From a virus, in IMG/VR virus record IMGVR_UViG_3300006751_003296, positions 1 to 20,505 of that record: 20,505 nucleotides of DNA. One strand, 5' to 3'. The first letter of the stretch is position 1. Each line of letters opens with the position of its first letter. Below the pieces are notes generated by a model. It had not been told where the DNA came from, ran no database searches, and was given only the letters and a program-made list of their open reading frames with translations. Positions 1 to 8,747 of this stretch are shown here, piece by piece. Both the position numbers and the translations under genes were made by a program.

Positions 1-834
1 AAGCTCACAAAAGAGTTGATCGACAACTGCGAAGAACGTGCTGATGCGCTCGCAATTATTGACCTTGATAACACAGATAGAAGTGCATATCAGCCAGCAG
101 CTGAAAGCACCGATACTGAGAAAACTCGTGTTAATGATCAAAACATTAATACTCTTGTTACTAATCTAGATTCAAGAGAAATAAATTCAAGTTATGCTTG
201 TACATATTATCCATGGATACAGATTAGAGACGCAAACACTGAAGCTGTTCTTAAGGTTCCGCCTTCTGTAGCAGCCCTGGGAACCATGTCCTTTAGTCAA
301 GCTCAGCAAGCACTTTGGTTTGCTCCTGCAGGCTTCACAAGAGGTGGTCTCTCAAATGGTACCGCTGGAATAGATGTTCTCGGTGTTACACACAAATTAA
401 CATCTAAAGATAGAGATAAACTATATGAAGCAAATATTAATCCGATTGCTTCATTCCCGGCAGAAGGCCTCGTTATATTTGGACAGAAAACATTGCAGGT
501 GACACCATCTGCACTAGATAGAATCAATGTCCGCCGTCTTCTTATCTTCCTTAAAAAGGAAGTATCAAGAATCGCTGCGACAACATTGTTCGAACAGAAC
601 GTAAGATCAACATGGCTCGGCTTTAGCAGCAGAGTTAAATCACTCCTAAGTGGCGTTAAGAGCCAAGTAGGTATTGTTGACTACAAAGTTGTTCTAGACG
701 AGACAACAACCACTCCAGAAATGATAGACAGAAACATCATGTACGCCAAGATTTTCATCAAGCCTGCTAGGGCCATTGAATTCATCGCTCTTGATTTCAT
801 CATTACGGATTCCGGAGCATCTTTTGAGGATTAA
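1..834 (+). CDS. Contractile tail sheath protein, C-terminal part (5' end outside window)
   Basis: The reading frame is open from base 1, so this is the 3' part of a gene that starts upstream; about 277 residues are visible. The C-terminal half reads like the conserved sheath core of T4 gp18-type proteins: a stretch around FPAEGLVIFGQKTL, then INVRRLLIFLKKEV, a helix ending in FEQN, and a final beta strand with PARAIEFIALDF. In this family the C-terminal domain faces the tail tube and forms the mesh that links neighbouring subunits, so it is the best conserved part. The early segment (ERADALAIIDL) also matches the family's Rossmann-like inner domain. The tail tube gene follows after about 50 bases, the order seen in T4-like phages. 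A TTG at base 16 is in frame but is not a convincing start, since similarity continues upstream of it. Identification is strong. Confidence 0.93.
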   Translation, partial: KLTKELIDNCEERADALAIIDLDNTDRSAYQPAAESTDTEKTRVNDQNINTLVTNLDSREINSSYACTYYPWIQIRDANTEAVLKVPPSVAALGTMSFSQAQQALWFAPAGFTRGGLSNGTAGIDVLGVTHKLTSKDRDKLYEANINPIASFPAEGLVIFGQKTLQVTPSALDRINVRRLLIFLKKEVSRIAATTLFEQNVRSTWLGFSSRVKSLLSGVKSQVGIVDYKVVLDETTTTPEMIDRNIMYAKIFIKPARAIEFIALDFIITDSGASFED

Positions 835-886
835 TCAGAAAGTTTTTAAATCATTTACTATTTAATATTGAGGAGATAATAATAAA

Positions 887-1438
887 ATGGCAGCAAATAA
901 GTTTTGGAGTGACGCGAGTTTAGAACCGAAAAGGCAGCATAGATGGCTGCTGTATGTCGGCGGCGAACCTATCCCAGGCTCAACACAGGGCACAATCGGA
1001 ATCCCTACATTCGTAGTCAAGAAAGTCGCAAAGCCATCTGTAACAATCACCGAGACAACTCACAACTTTTTTGGTCATAAGTTTTATTATCCAGGAATGG
1101 TAGAATGGCAAACAACACAATTTACTCTTGTGGACTCTGTTAATCCAGATGTTTCTCAAAAAGTATACGAAGCAATCACAAGCGGCGGTTATAATGTTCC
1201 AGAAGCTCAACCAGTTAGCACTCCAACGAAGGATCTCAGTGTTAGAGCTTTAGGAAGTATTATTACACTTCAACAGCTTACGGCAGATGGCAACACTGTG
1301 GTTGACCAGTTCCAACTTTGGAACCCCTGGATTTCAGCTGTTGAATTTGGTTCTCTTGATTATGAAAGCGACGCTTTCGTAGAGCTTAATGTAACTGTTC
1401 GTTATGATTATGCTACTTTTGATACTGGCCAGGCTTAA
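887..1438 (+). CDS. Tail tube protein (T4 gp19-like)
   Basis: This 183-residue protein is the expected size for the T4 gp19 family, which polymerises as stacked hexamers to form the inner tail tube through which DNA passes. It shows the family pattern: an N-terminal HRWLLYVGG strand, a central segment with KPSVTITETTHNFFGHKFYYPG, an aromatic MVEWQTTQFTLVD strand, and a C-terminal strand ending in VRYDYATF. The ATG at 887 is preceded by AGGAG at 871-875, 11 bases away, which is somewhat long but acceptable. It lies directly behind the sheath gene, the canonical neighbour. I see no convincing terminator between them, so the two are probably co-transcribed at high level. Confidence 0.92.
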   Translation: MAANKFWSDASLEPKRQHRWLLYVGGEPIPGSTQGTIGIPTFVVKKVAKPSVTITETTHNFFGHKFYYPGMVEWQTTQFTLVDSVNPDVSQKVYEAITSGGYNVPEAQPVSTPTKDLSVRALGSIITLQQLTADGNTVVDQFQLWNPWISAVEFGSLDYESDAFVELNVTVRYDYATFDTGQA

Positions 1439-1463
1439 CATTTAATCAAAACGTTAGTATAAT
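1435..1463 (+). promoter_or_regulatory. Possible sigma-70 promoter before the gp26-like gene
   Basis: TTAACA at 1435-1440 (one mismatch to the -35 consensus) is separated by exactly 17 bases from a perfect TATAAT at 1458-1463. It overlaps the tail tube stop codon and would start transcription around 1470, just ahead of the start at 1484. It is the only good candidate seen in a gap of the structural module. In an AT-rich genome one such match could arise by chance. Confidence 0.4.
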
Positions 1464-1483
1464 ATAACTTTAACGAGGTAAAT

Positions 1484-2338
1484 ATGTCAGTCAGAAATAA
1501 TGAAGATCGTCTCGGATCGAAAGAATCGAGCGATTCAACATTAGAACAAGAGGTTATGAACTCTGGAGCCGGCTTGTCCTTCGCGACGCCAACAGAGATC
1601 GTTGAGATCCCTTCGAAAGGGCGCTATTATCCAAAAGGACACCCTCTACACAACCAAGATACAGTCGAAATAAGATATATGACTGCAAAGGACGAGGATA
1701 TCTTAACTTCTCAGTCTCTTTTGAAAAAGGGTTTAGCATTAGATAGACTTTTGCAGAATGTTATTGTTGATAAATCCATAAGACCAGAAAGTCTTCTTCT
1801 AGGGGACAAAAACGCACTAGTCGTTGCGGCAAGAATCACAGGATACGGATCTGATTACGATGCAAATGTCACATGTCCAGATTGTGAGGCTTCTTTTAAT
1901 CATGAGTTTGATTTGGTAGAGATTACAGAGCTGAATTATGGAAATCCAGAGAAATACGATATACAAATAACAGAAAATCGTACTTTCTTTCTTAAGCTCC
2001 CGCGTTCTGATGTTAAAATCGAAATTAAGTTATTGACAGGGGCTGACGAAAAGAAAATTACAGAACTCTCAGAAAGAAAGAAAAAAATGAAACTTCCACA
2101 AGCTGCGTTATCAGATCGCTTGAGAGCTATTATTGTTTCAGCTGAAGGTGAGACGGGAGACTCAAAGTTAAATATGTTGATAGATCATATGCCAGCTATG
2201 GACGCTAGATACATTAGAGATGTTTACTCCAATGTGTCTCCCGACATAGACCTAACCCACACGATTGAATGTTCAGAGTGTGGCTCAACGAACGAGGTGA
2301 ACGTGCCGCTTGCGGCAAACTTTTTTTGGCCTGGATGA
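1484..2338 (+). CDS. T4_baseplate family protein (gp26-like), tail assembly role
   Basis: This 284-residue protein resembles the T4 gp26 / T4_baseplate family. The recognisable core is VEIPSKGRYYPKGHPL, then EIRYMTAKDEDILTSQSLLKKG, LLGDKNALVVAARITGYGSDY, and a C-terminus ending in FFWPG. Two cysteine pairs, CPDC near residue 130 and CSEC near residue 258, could form a zinc ribbon; this is an inference from spacing. A charged helical stretch (KKITELSERKKKMKLP) separates them. In T4 the family member acts in baseplate hub assembly; proteins of this type sit just upstream of the tape measure gene in many phages, where they behave like tail assembly chaperones. The start has GAGGTAAAT upstream. 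The last codons run through seven T residues and overlap the next small gene in another frame, so part of the product may be extended by frameshifting. Confidence 0.8.
   Translation: MSVRNNEDRLGSKESSDSTLEQEVMNSGAGLSFATPTEIVEIPSKGRYYPKGHPLHNQDTVEIRYMTAKDEDILTSQSLLKKGLALDRLLQNVIVDKSIRPESLLLGDKNALVVAARITGYGSDYDANVTCPDCEASFNHEFDLVEITELNYGNPEKYDIQITENRTFFLKLPRSDVKIEIKLLTGADEKKITELSERKKKMKLPQAALSDRLRAIIVSAEGETGDSKLNMLIDHMPAMDARYIRDVYSNVSPDIDLTHTIECSECGSTNEVNVPLAANFFWPG
2294..2300 (+). promoter_or_regulatory. Ribosome binding site for the TTG start at 2310
   Basis: GAGGTGA lies 9 bases upstream of TTG at 2310, inside the end of the gp26-like gene. It supports independent initiation of the small overlapping gene at a non-ATG codon. 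That frame has a stop at 2298-2300 and no ATG before the conserved-looking part, so this is the only sensible initiation signal. Confidence 0.5.
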
Positions 2339-2513
2339 TAAATATATAGAGAACGTTTATGAACAGTTCTTTTTCCTTAAGTACTATGGAGGCTGGAGTT
2401 TTACCGAGGCATACAATTTGCCAGTTAAAATTAGGCTTTGGTTTGTTCAAAGACTGAACAAACAGTTGGAGAATGAAAAAGAGCAAATTGAAAATGCTTA
2501 TAAAAAGAAATAG
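2310..2513 (+). CDS. Small tail assembly protein overlapping the gp26-like gene
   Basis: This 67-residue protein starts at TTG 2310, or is reached by frameshift from the preceding gene. The central part (FFFLKYYGGWSFTEAYNLPV) has a compact, aromatic, conserved look, and the C-terminus is a lysine/glutamate-rich helix. It sits between the gp26-like gene and the tape measure, the position of the downstream member of tail assembly chaperone pairs such as lambda G/T. The first 28 bases overlap the preceding gene in the +1 (equivalently -2) frame. Separate initiation is supported by GAGGTGA 9 bases upstream. There is no in-frame ATG. I infer a chaperone or hub assembly function from position only; I do not recognise a specific family with certainty. 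Confidence 0.65.
   Translation: MRQTFFGLDDKYIENVYEQFFFLKYYGGWSFTEAYNLPVKIRLWFVQRLNKQLENEKEQIENAYKKK
2321..2327 (+). other. Seven-T run, possible slippage or frameshift site
   Basis: TTTTTTT is read as TTT TTT TGG in the gp26-like frame, five codons before that gene's stop (TTT TTT TGG CCT GGA TGA). Moving +1 or -2 here joins the gp26-like frame to the downstream small gene, giving a fused product of roughly 340 residues. A -1 shift would not reach it. The position, just upstream of the tape measure gene, is where programmed frameshifts are found in many tailed phages. Confidence 0.4.
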
Positions 2514-2548
2514 TCAACTAATTATAGAGCATACGGGAATCTTAAACA

Positions 2549-4699
2549 TTGGCTAATGACACAAAACAGCAGCAAGAGTTAAATAGACTACTGGACAGGT
2601 ATAACAAGGCTCTAGAAGAGACTGTTAAAAAACAAGAGTCTGTGTCTAAAGGAATGTCTCAAGAAGTAAGCCTGTTAGAGAAAAAGATGAAGCTGCTATC
2701 TCTTCAGAATAAAGAACTAGCTGGCGCTTTGAAGTTTGCCGAAAAAGAAGAGAAGATCAGGAATCAAGAAATAGCAGCCCGACAAAAAAAACTTAAAGAT
2801 CAAATCAAACTGGGCAAGCTTTCCAAGGAAGAAGTTGAACAAGCCGAAGCTGAATTAGCACTCAAGAAGGGGATCAACAAAGAAGGCGCCAACGCCATCA
2901 AGCAGCTTACTAAAAGAGAGAAACTGCAAAAATCACTTAAAAAATCTCTCAAAGAACAAGCAGAACTAGCAAAAGATTTCAGAAGTCAGATGGCGTCAAA
3001 CCTCGAGATATCTACAAAATTCAGTGAAACGATGACCGGTGGCCTCGCTGCCCAAGCCGGCGGAGCAGCCAATTGGGCTAAAGAATTTGCAAGTTCTAGT
3101 AATAAGGTTGGCGACGCAGGCAGATCAATGGGGAAAGCAATCGGTGGTGTTTTTGGATTCGTTATTTCTCAACTCGAGGAGTCGATGTTCGGAATTGATT
3201 CATTAAGAGCAAATATTACGTTTGCGACTCAAGCAACGAAAGATTTCACTGACACTGCAGCTGAAACTTACGCAACTATGAAAGGACTGGGACTGGAAAC
3301 ATCTAAAGTTGACAGCGCAATGATAGCTTTATATGAAAACACGGCACTTTTCAGAAGATCTCTCCCTGCCTCACAGACCGCCATGGGTGTATTTACGGCG
3401 AAAATGCAACAAGCGGGCATAGATGGTAAAATAACATCCGAAACATTTCAATTACTAAACAAAACTATGGGCTTGCAAGGCCAAGAACTTATTGATACCA
3501 CTGACAAACTTAAGAATTTTGGCCAAGCGATCAAAGTAAGTGTTGGTAAACTTCTTTTGGACATGTCCGCAGCCGCTCCAGTTCTTGCTGCTCACGGAAA
3601 AAATATGGTAAATGTATTCAAAGGACTCGCGGCGCAGGCAGAGGTCACTGGAATGCAGATGGGAGATCTTTTAGGTATTGCTGGGCAATTTGATACATTT
3701 GATCAATCAGCTGATGCAGTTGGTAAACTAAACAGTATTTTAGGCGGACCATACTTAAACAGTATTGAAATGGTGTATATGTCTGAAGAAGAAAGAATTC
3801 AGGCAATGAGAGATTCCTTGGAGCTTTCAGGCAAGTCTTGGGATTCGATGGGCAGGTTTGAGAAGAAAGCAGTAGCTGCAGCTGCTGGCATTAATGACGC
3901 GGCCAAAGCTAATGAATTTTTTGGTACGACATCGGAAGCCATGGCCGACGCAGCTGCTAAAGCAGAAGGGGACATGACGGAAGGAGAGAAGATGACCGAC
4001 CTTTCTGAAAGAGCCACAAGCTTCATGGCTAGAATGACGCAGATGGTTAAAGGAATTGTTCCCGTATTTGAAAACATGGACGACTTCCTCGAGAAAATTG
4101 AAACGACGTTTGGGAATTTTCAAAAAAATACACTTCCCAAACTTAAAGAAGGCATGACACAGATGCTGGAGATGATTAAAAAAATTGGACCGCTTCTTGA
4201 TAAGTTGGACGCGATGTCGGAAAAGTGGTTTGGTAAAGAAAAAGCGGACCTGGCGAAAGATACGGAGGAGAATTTAAAGAAAAGGGCGACCAGGGCGGCA
4301 GGAAAAAGAGGAAAGGGCGCGTCCGCCGCCGACACCGGATGGTCCTGGTCATCGTTATTTACTGGAGGAGGCCCGATTTCCCCCAAAGGTTACGCCTCCG
4401 GAGGATATGTAAAGGAGACCGCCCCTGCTTTAGTTCACAAGGGAGAATATGTTGTCCCAGCAAATCAAGTCGCTGCCGCTGGTATAGATCCTTCTGTAAG
4501 GCCCCCAAGTCTTAGCGTGGGAAACGAAAACGCACAAGCGACGGCTGCAGCAGTTAAAGAAGGTATCTCGCAGGTTCTAGCGTCTTTGGGAATGGGAACT
4601 GGAGCAAGCACAGTTGTGCAACTACACTTAGATGGAAAACGAATCCATGATGTTGTAGTCGATCATATGAAACAAAGAACAGTAGAGAGCCCAGCATAA
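2549..4699 (+). CDS. Tail tape measure protein
   Basis: This 716-residue protein has the architecture of a tape measure protein, which sets tail length and is ejected before DNA. The first 150 or so residues are an almost uninterrupted charged coiled coil (LLEKKMKLLSLQNKELAG and similar). A middle region is rich in Gly/Ala with hydrophobic helices (GKAIGGVFGFVISQLEE) and many Met and Ala residues. The C-terminus has the typical tape measure signature GYASGGYV followed by ALVHKGEYVVPA near residues 625-637. At about 1.5 angstroms per helical residue it would measure a tail a little over 100 nm long; this is a rule-of-thumb inference. The start is TTG at 2549 with only weak upstream purines (CGGGAA), so expression could be limited or coupled. 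The stop overlaps the next start as TAATG. Confidence 0.88.
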   Translation: MANDTKQQQELNRLLDRYNKALEETVKKQESVSKGMSQEVSLLEKKMKLLSLQNKELAGALKFAEKEEKIRNQEIAARQKKLKDQIKLGKLSKEEVEQAEAELALKKGINKEGANAIKQLTKREKLQKSLKKSLKEQAELAKDFRSQMASNLEISTKFSETMTGGLAAQAGGAANWAKEFASSSNKVGDAGRSMGKAIGGVFGFVISQLEESMFGIDSLRANITFATQATKDFTDTAAETYATMKGLGLETSKVDSAMIALYENTALFRRSLPASQTAMGVFTAKMQQAGIDGKITSETFQLLNKTMGLQGQELIDTTDKLKNFGQAIKVSVGKLLLDMSAAAPVLAAHGKNMVNVFKGLAAQAEVTGMQMGDLLGIAGQFDTFDQSADAVGKLNSILGGPYLNSIEMVYMSEEERIQAMRDSLELSGKSWDSMGRFEKKAVAAAAGINDAAKANEFFGTTSEAMADAAAKAEGDMTEGEKMTDLSERATSFMARMTQMVKGIVPVFENMDDFLEKIETTFGNFQKNTLPKLKEGMTQMLEMIKKIGPLLDKLDAMSEKWFGKEKADLAKDTEENLKKRATRAAGKRGKGASAADTGWSWSSLFTGGGPISPKGYASGGYVKETAPALVHKGEYVVPANQVAAAGIDPSVRPPSLSVGNENAQATAAAVKEGISQVLASLGMGTGASTVVQLHLDGKRIHDVVVDHMKQRTVESPA

Positions 4700-5511
4700 T
4701 GTCAAAATTATTTAAATCAGATTTACAAACAGACCCGACAGATTTCATAGCAAACAAAGGGTTTTGGATTGATATATTTCATGTTAATTCTGGGCAAAGT
4801 GTAAAGTTTAAGGCTATGCTAGAGAATTTCTCAGATACATTTAATTCAAGTTATGATGAGCAATATTTCGTAATGCAAACTCAGCCGATTAGAAAATGGA
4901 CAAATACTAGTAGAGAAATCTCAGTAGAATGGAAAGCAGTAGCAGCAGGTATATCAGAGGCTAAACAAAATATGGCGAGAGTCTCGATGCTGACAAATAT
5001 GCTTTACGCAGAACAGGAAAAAACAAAAGATGGAGTGATGATCACAAAGGCAGGAGGTTCTCCGTTGTTCAAAGTCAGACTTCAGAATTTGATTGGAGCC
5101 CCTGGCATGGACTTTGGCCCAGCCGAAACTGCTGGCCAGATGGGGTACATCGCCAATTTCCTTTACAAGTTTGATATGGAAAGTCCTTTTTTACACGCCC
5201 CGTCTTTGAGGGATAATGCCCAGAATGCTGGCCGCGCCGTTAGAAGATCTGAACAAGGGCAAGAAAATATGGTATACCCTCAAGCTATAAACCTTTCATT
5301 TACATTCTACCCTGTATATGAAAAGAGTCCATCTTGGATTAGAGACGAGTCGGGAGAAATTCAATTTAATATAAATTCACTTGCAGGAGATAAGACCAAG
5401 TTTCCTTACGGAGTTGAAACTACAACGACCAGAGGAAATATAAGTCTTCCATTAAAAACTCAGGCTCAACGCGATGGCGCAGAAGCAGCAGCAAAGAAAG
5501 TACTGGGATGA
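4699..5511 (+). CDS. Tail tube-baseplate junction protein (possibly gp48/gp54-type)
   Basis: This 270-residue protein follows the tape measure and overlaps it by one base. Residues 35-100 hold the most recognisable part: VKFKAMLENFSDTFNSS, an aromatic YFVMQTQPI segment, then TSREISVEWKAVAAGISEAKQN and a helix ending in TNMLY. I know this pattern from phage proteins that bridge the tail tube and the baseplate hub, built on a tail-tube-like fold. Later sequence (INLSFTFYPVYEKSPSW) looks like another exposed beta strand. The family assignment to T4 gp48 or gp54 is inferred from position and general character rather than from a diagnostic motif. It could instead be a hub adaptor protein. Confidence 0.6.
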   Translation: MSKLFKSDLQTDPTDFIANKGFWIDIFHVNSGQSVKFKAMLENFSDTFNSSYDEQYFVMQTQPIRKWTNTSREISVEWKAVAAGISEAKQNMARVSMLTNMLYAEQEKTKDGVMITKAGGSPLFKVRLQNLIGAPGMDFGPAETAGQMGYIANFLYKFDMESPFLHAPSLRDNAQNAGRAVRRSEQGQENMVYPQAINLSFTFYPVYEKSPSWIRDESGEIQFNINSLAGDKTKFPYGVETTTTRGNISLPLKTQAQRDGAEAAAKKVLG

Positions 5512-5521
5512 GGGTGACTAA

Positions 5522-5857
5522 ATGAGCGATAGATATTCAAATAGAAAAATTGTTACAAATAATAATCCCATGTATAAAGACATTTTCAAGGGAAGAAATT
5601 TAAAATTTGTAAACCACTATATGACTCCAAAGTTTAAATACCCCACAGTGGAACAGAGACAGGAGTTAATAGTTTCACAACATATTTGGGTAACAGGAGA
5701 TAGATTTTATAAATTAGCTGATAAATATTATGACGATTCAAGATACTGGTGGGTTATACCTTGGTATAATCAAACACCATTAGAATCTGATGTAGAGCTT
5801 GGAGATGTTCTGAACATTCCACTTCCCTTGGATAAAGTTTTGGAAATATTTTATTAG
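5522..5857 (+). CDS. Baseplate wedge protein, gp53-like with LysM-type C-terminus
   Basis: This 111-residue protein shows the pattern of short gp53-like baseplate proteins: WVTGDRFYKLADKYYDD, then SRYWWVIPWYNQTP, and a C-terminal GDVLNIPLPLDKVL. The last segment resembles a LysM-like tail segment that in many phage proteins (gpX/gp53 type) binds neighbouring baseplate parts rather than peptidoglycan. The gene begins 10 bases after the preceding stop with GAGGGTGA as ribosome binding site. T4 gp53 is longer (about 196 residues), so this is a reduced version. The role as wedge component is known for the family; its use here is inferred. Confidence 0.7.
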   Translation: MSDRYSNRKIVTNNNPMYKDIFKGRNLKFVNHYMTPKFKYPTVEQRQELIVSQHIWVTGDRFYKLADKYYDDSRYWWVIPWYNQTPLESDVELGDVLNIPLPLDKVLEIFY

Positions 5858-5870
5858 GTGAGAAAGTAAA

Positions 5871-8747
5871 ATGGCAAATCCCAAAAAAAAAGGCACTGAA
5901 AAGAAGCCGATTCAAAACAAGAAAAGAATTCCTGTGTATTCTGATCAGTCTCTGCTTTCTGAATTTATAGAACATTTCGCATCCTTGAAAGGGATCCATA
6001 TAAAACAAGATTATAGGAACTTTGTTTTAACAGATCCGCTTGCAGAAAGTTCCAATGTTTATTTAAACGCTTTGACTGGCGTTGCCGGCGGACAATCGTT
6101 AATAGAAGACGTTCCCAGATCAATCCTTGCTGATCTTAAACCATATTTGAGACTTTTTATAGTTCAGGGGATGGGCAAAACTTATAAACAAGTAGAGTTA
6201 CCATTTAGTAATTTTGACAATTTTAAGGATATAACCAGTTCCAGGCAAGGCTCCGCCGTAGGCCTTAGATCTTTTTCATATGATTATCTGGGAACTCACC
6301 CCGGAGATATAGACTATTGGATCAATTGCAACTTAAAGATTTATTTTGAATCTCCAGATGCTTTATTTAAAAAATATGGCAACAGATCTTCAGGGCAAAT
6401 TTCTTTTGCAGACTTAATCTCCAGACCAATTGGGAAAAAGAGAATTGACCCTAACCCTCCAAAGGGAGAGAAAAGAAGTAATCACTTGCAATATGATCAA
6501 AAAAATCATAGAATTAAAGTAGAGATTGGATACACTCCAATAAGCAGAAAAAGAGTATCAGAAGCCTATTCTTCAATAGGATTCGACGGTTCCACGGCTA
6601 GAAAAAAAACACAACAATTTCTGGACGCTCTCAGTGCAAGTAAGATAGTGTTCTTTCTAACATTAAAAAAGCACACTTTTGTTCCTAACTTTGATACGTC
6701 TGATATATCTTTTGAATTGGACATCGAATATAATGGTTCTGTTGAGCATGCCTTTTTGGCCCAACCATCAAACATTTTGATCAGAGAAGATACTCCTGAA
6801 GAAGAGCGTGAAAGGAAAATAATTCAAGATAGCATGGAGGAAGCACTTGCTAGTATAGGCCAGCTTAAGCATGTTGATTCTAGGGTGGCGGAAAAAATAA
6901 CTACAGCGTTGTCATCCATTAAGAGTCTAGAAAGCATCAACGAGTCTCGTGGTATCGATGTCAATACTAAAACGATCAATGGAGGAAACGCAGTTTCTGA
7001 ACTTCTAGGAAATATACAAAACCAGGCAGCGTTTGATGCTCTTGTTAGTAACGAACCAGAAATATCTTCTTTTGCAGACGATCCAGCTGTTCAGCAAGCA
7101 ACAGTCAGATATTTAAACAATATTAATAAGTTAAAAGAGTTTGAGGATGGAGTTAAGAAGTTGTCTTCCGAAAAATCTTTTAAAACTCTTTTAGACGCTT
7201 ACAGTAGGATACTAAGAAAGTTAGATGAAGAAGGAAAGATCTATAATATTGCGATTGAAAAGAAAAAATATGTGCAATGGGCTTGTAAAAACGACGAATT
7301 CAGGGAAAACAAAAAAGGACTATCTGATGTTTCAGTAAAGATTTTAAAAAGAAAGGCAAGGGAAGGAGATGAGGAAGCCAAGAAAAAATTGGAAGATTAT
7401 GAAAAAGAGTGGAAATCTTTATTGGAAATGAGAGAAGACTTTGAGTCGCAAATTGTAAACAAAACTGGACTTAAAAATGTTAAAAGTAATAAAGAATTTG
7501 TAAAGCAAAAATTAACAAAAATGGAAAAAGGAATTGCTAAAGTAGAGAGCGATAGAAAAAAAGGAATTGACGCTACTGAGCAATCAAAATATGTTAAAAA
7601 TTTATTTGACCCTGGGAAGAACGCTGCTAAAAAAGGCAATAAACAAAAACATGTACTCTATTGGTTCTACTTCGGAGATTTGATAGACATCGTAATGGAT
7701 GTCATTACAAACGATGAAGTTAGTAAAGACTTAGATTTAGAGTTCTGGACTGCATCTAATCAGGATGGGGTTTTAAAAGTCATTATGGGTGATATTGATT
7801 TTATTCATCCACAAACTCAAGAAAGAATAAGTATAAATATGGCAAAGGTACCAATATCTTTTGAGATGTGGCAAGAGTTTTGGAAAAAATTCGTTGTTAG
7901 GAGGATGAGAGAAAAGTGGTACTTCAAAGCATTTCTTAGAGACGTTTTAGTTCAGGTTGTGCAACAAGCATTAACAAACAAAAATAAAGTTCCAGGCCAG
8001 CCCATGGTAAAAGTGAGACCTGCTGTTGACTTTTTCACTTTATCCCCAAGCAAATCTATAGAGATCTCCCAGCCAGAGCCTTTTGAATTCAAAGGCGAGT
8101 CTATAAGTGTCGATCAGGCATATTATGCCGTCGCTAAAAATCGAGTAACTAAGAAACTTTCAGATTCAGGACCTTCTGATAATAGTGTTAAGGGTGAAGA
8201 GCAGATAATGTTTATATATGACACTTCTAATGATTTTGGGTTTTTGCAAGGAGAGAAAAATAAAGATAATGATATGGGAATATATCATATTGTGATAGGG
8301 CAGGAGAACTCTACCATTAGTTCAATTAACTTTAATAAAACAGATCAACCATTCTTTCTAGAGGCAAAGGTAGAGGAAGACGGTTATTTAAAGGGGAACA
8401 AACACCTTAGTGAGCCATACCATTGTAACTTTGCCATGTACGGCAACACTTTAATACGTCCTGGAAGGCAGATTTATATAAGGTTTCCTCTAGCATGGTT
8501 TGGAAATCCAGCTCAAGAAGGTTCTAAAGCTATGGCCCTAGGTTTAGGAGGTTATTTTCTTATAACTAAGGTTAGTAATCAGATAAACATTATGCCAGCC
8601 AGTGGCAGATTGGATTGGAATACTAGTGCAACTTGCAAGTGGACAACTTTCGGAAAAGAAATCAAAGCGCCTAAAAATATTGATCAATCCTTGCAAATGA
8701 CTCCGGAAGAATCATTTGACGACTTAGTGGGATCCATAAATAAATGA
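5871..8747 (+). CDS. Large baseplate hub-like structural protein
   Basis: This 958-residue protein is the largest in the window. The N-terminus is lysine-rich. Residues about 35-165 form a beta-rich domain with PYLRLFIVQGMGKTYKQV, ITSSRQGSAVGLRSFSYDYL and DIDYWINCNLKIYF. A long charged, helix-prone region follows (roughly 300-600) with repeated Lys/Glu runs such as EEERERKIIQDSMEEAL. The C-terminal third returns to beta character and ends with CNFAMYGNTLIRPGRQIYIRF and GLGGYFLITKVSNQI. That last pair resembles the closing domain of hub proteins of the gp27/gpD type, which cap the tail tube and carry the puncturing device. Position after the gp53-like gene supports a baseplate role. No lysozyme or peptidase motif is evident. 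The hub call is inference; the structural class is likely. Confidence 0.6.
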   Translation: MANPKKKGTEKKPIQNKKRIPVYSDQSLLSEFIEHFASLKGIHIKQDYRNFVLTDPLAESSNVYLNALTGVAGGQSLIEDVPRSILADLKPYLRLFIVQGMGKTYKQVELPFSNFDNFKDITSSRQGSAVGLRSFSYDYLGTHPGDIDYWINCNLKIYFESPDALFKKYGNRSSGQISFADLISRPIGKKRIDPNPPKGEKRSNHLQYDQKNHRIKVEIGYTPISRKRVSEAYSSIGFDGSTARKKTQQFLDALSASKIVFFLTLKKHTFVPNFDTSDISFELDIEYNGSVEHAFLAQPSNILIREDTPEEERERKIIQDSMEEALASIGQLKHVDSRVAEKITTALSSIKSLESINESRGIDVNTKTINGGNAVSELLGNIQNQAAFDALVSNEPEISSFADDPAVQQATVRYLNNINKLKEFEDGVKKLSSEKSFKTLLDAYSRILRKLDEEGKIYNIAIEKKKYVQWACKNDEFRENKKGLSDVSVKILKRKAREGDEEAKKKLEDYEKEWKSLLEMREDFESQIVNKTGLKNVKSNKEFVKQKLTKMEKGIAKVESDRKKGIDATEQSKYVKNLFDPGKNAAKKGNKQKHVLYWFYFGDLIDIVMDVITNDEVSKDLDLEFWTASNQDGVLKVIMGDIDFIHPQTQERISINMAKVPISFEMWQEFWKKFVVRRMREKWYFKAFLRDVLVQVVQQALTNKNKVPGQPMVKVRPAVDFFTLSPSKSIEISQPEPFEFKGESISVDQAYYAVAKNRVTKKLSDSGPSDNSVKGEEQIMFIYDTSNDFGFLQGEKNKDNDMGIYHIVIGQENSTISSINFNKTDQPFFLEAKVEEDGYLKGNKHLSEPYHCNFAMYGNTLIRPGRQIYIRFPLAWFGNPAQEGSKAMALGLGGYFLITKVSNQINIMPASGRLDWNTSATCKWTTFGKEIKAPKNIDQSLQMTPEESFDDLVGSINK

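Noticed and set aside
2034-2039. TTGACA inside the gp26-like gene
   Set aside because: No acceptable -10 at a 16-18 base distance and no start downstream.
3309-3337. TTGACA-N17-TATGAA inside the tape measure gene
   Set aside because: Spacing and -35 fit, but it lies deep in a coding region with no gene start nearby; treated as a chance match and as a warning about the background rate of such sites.
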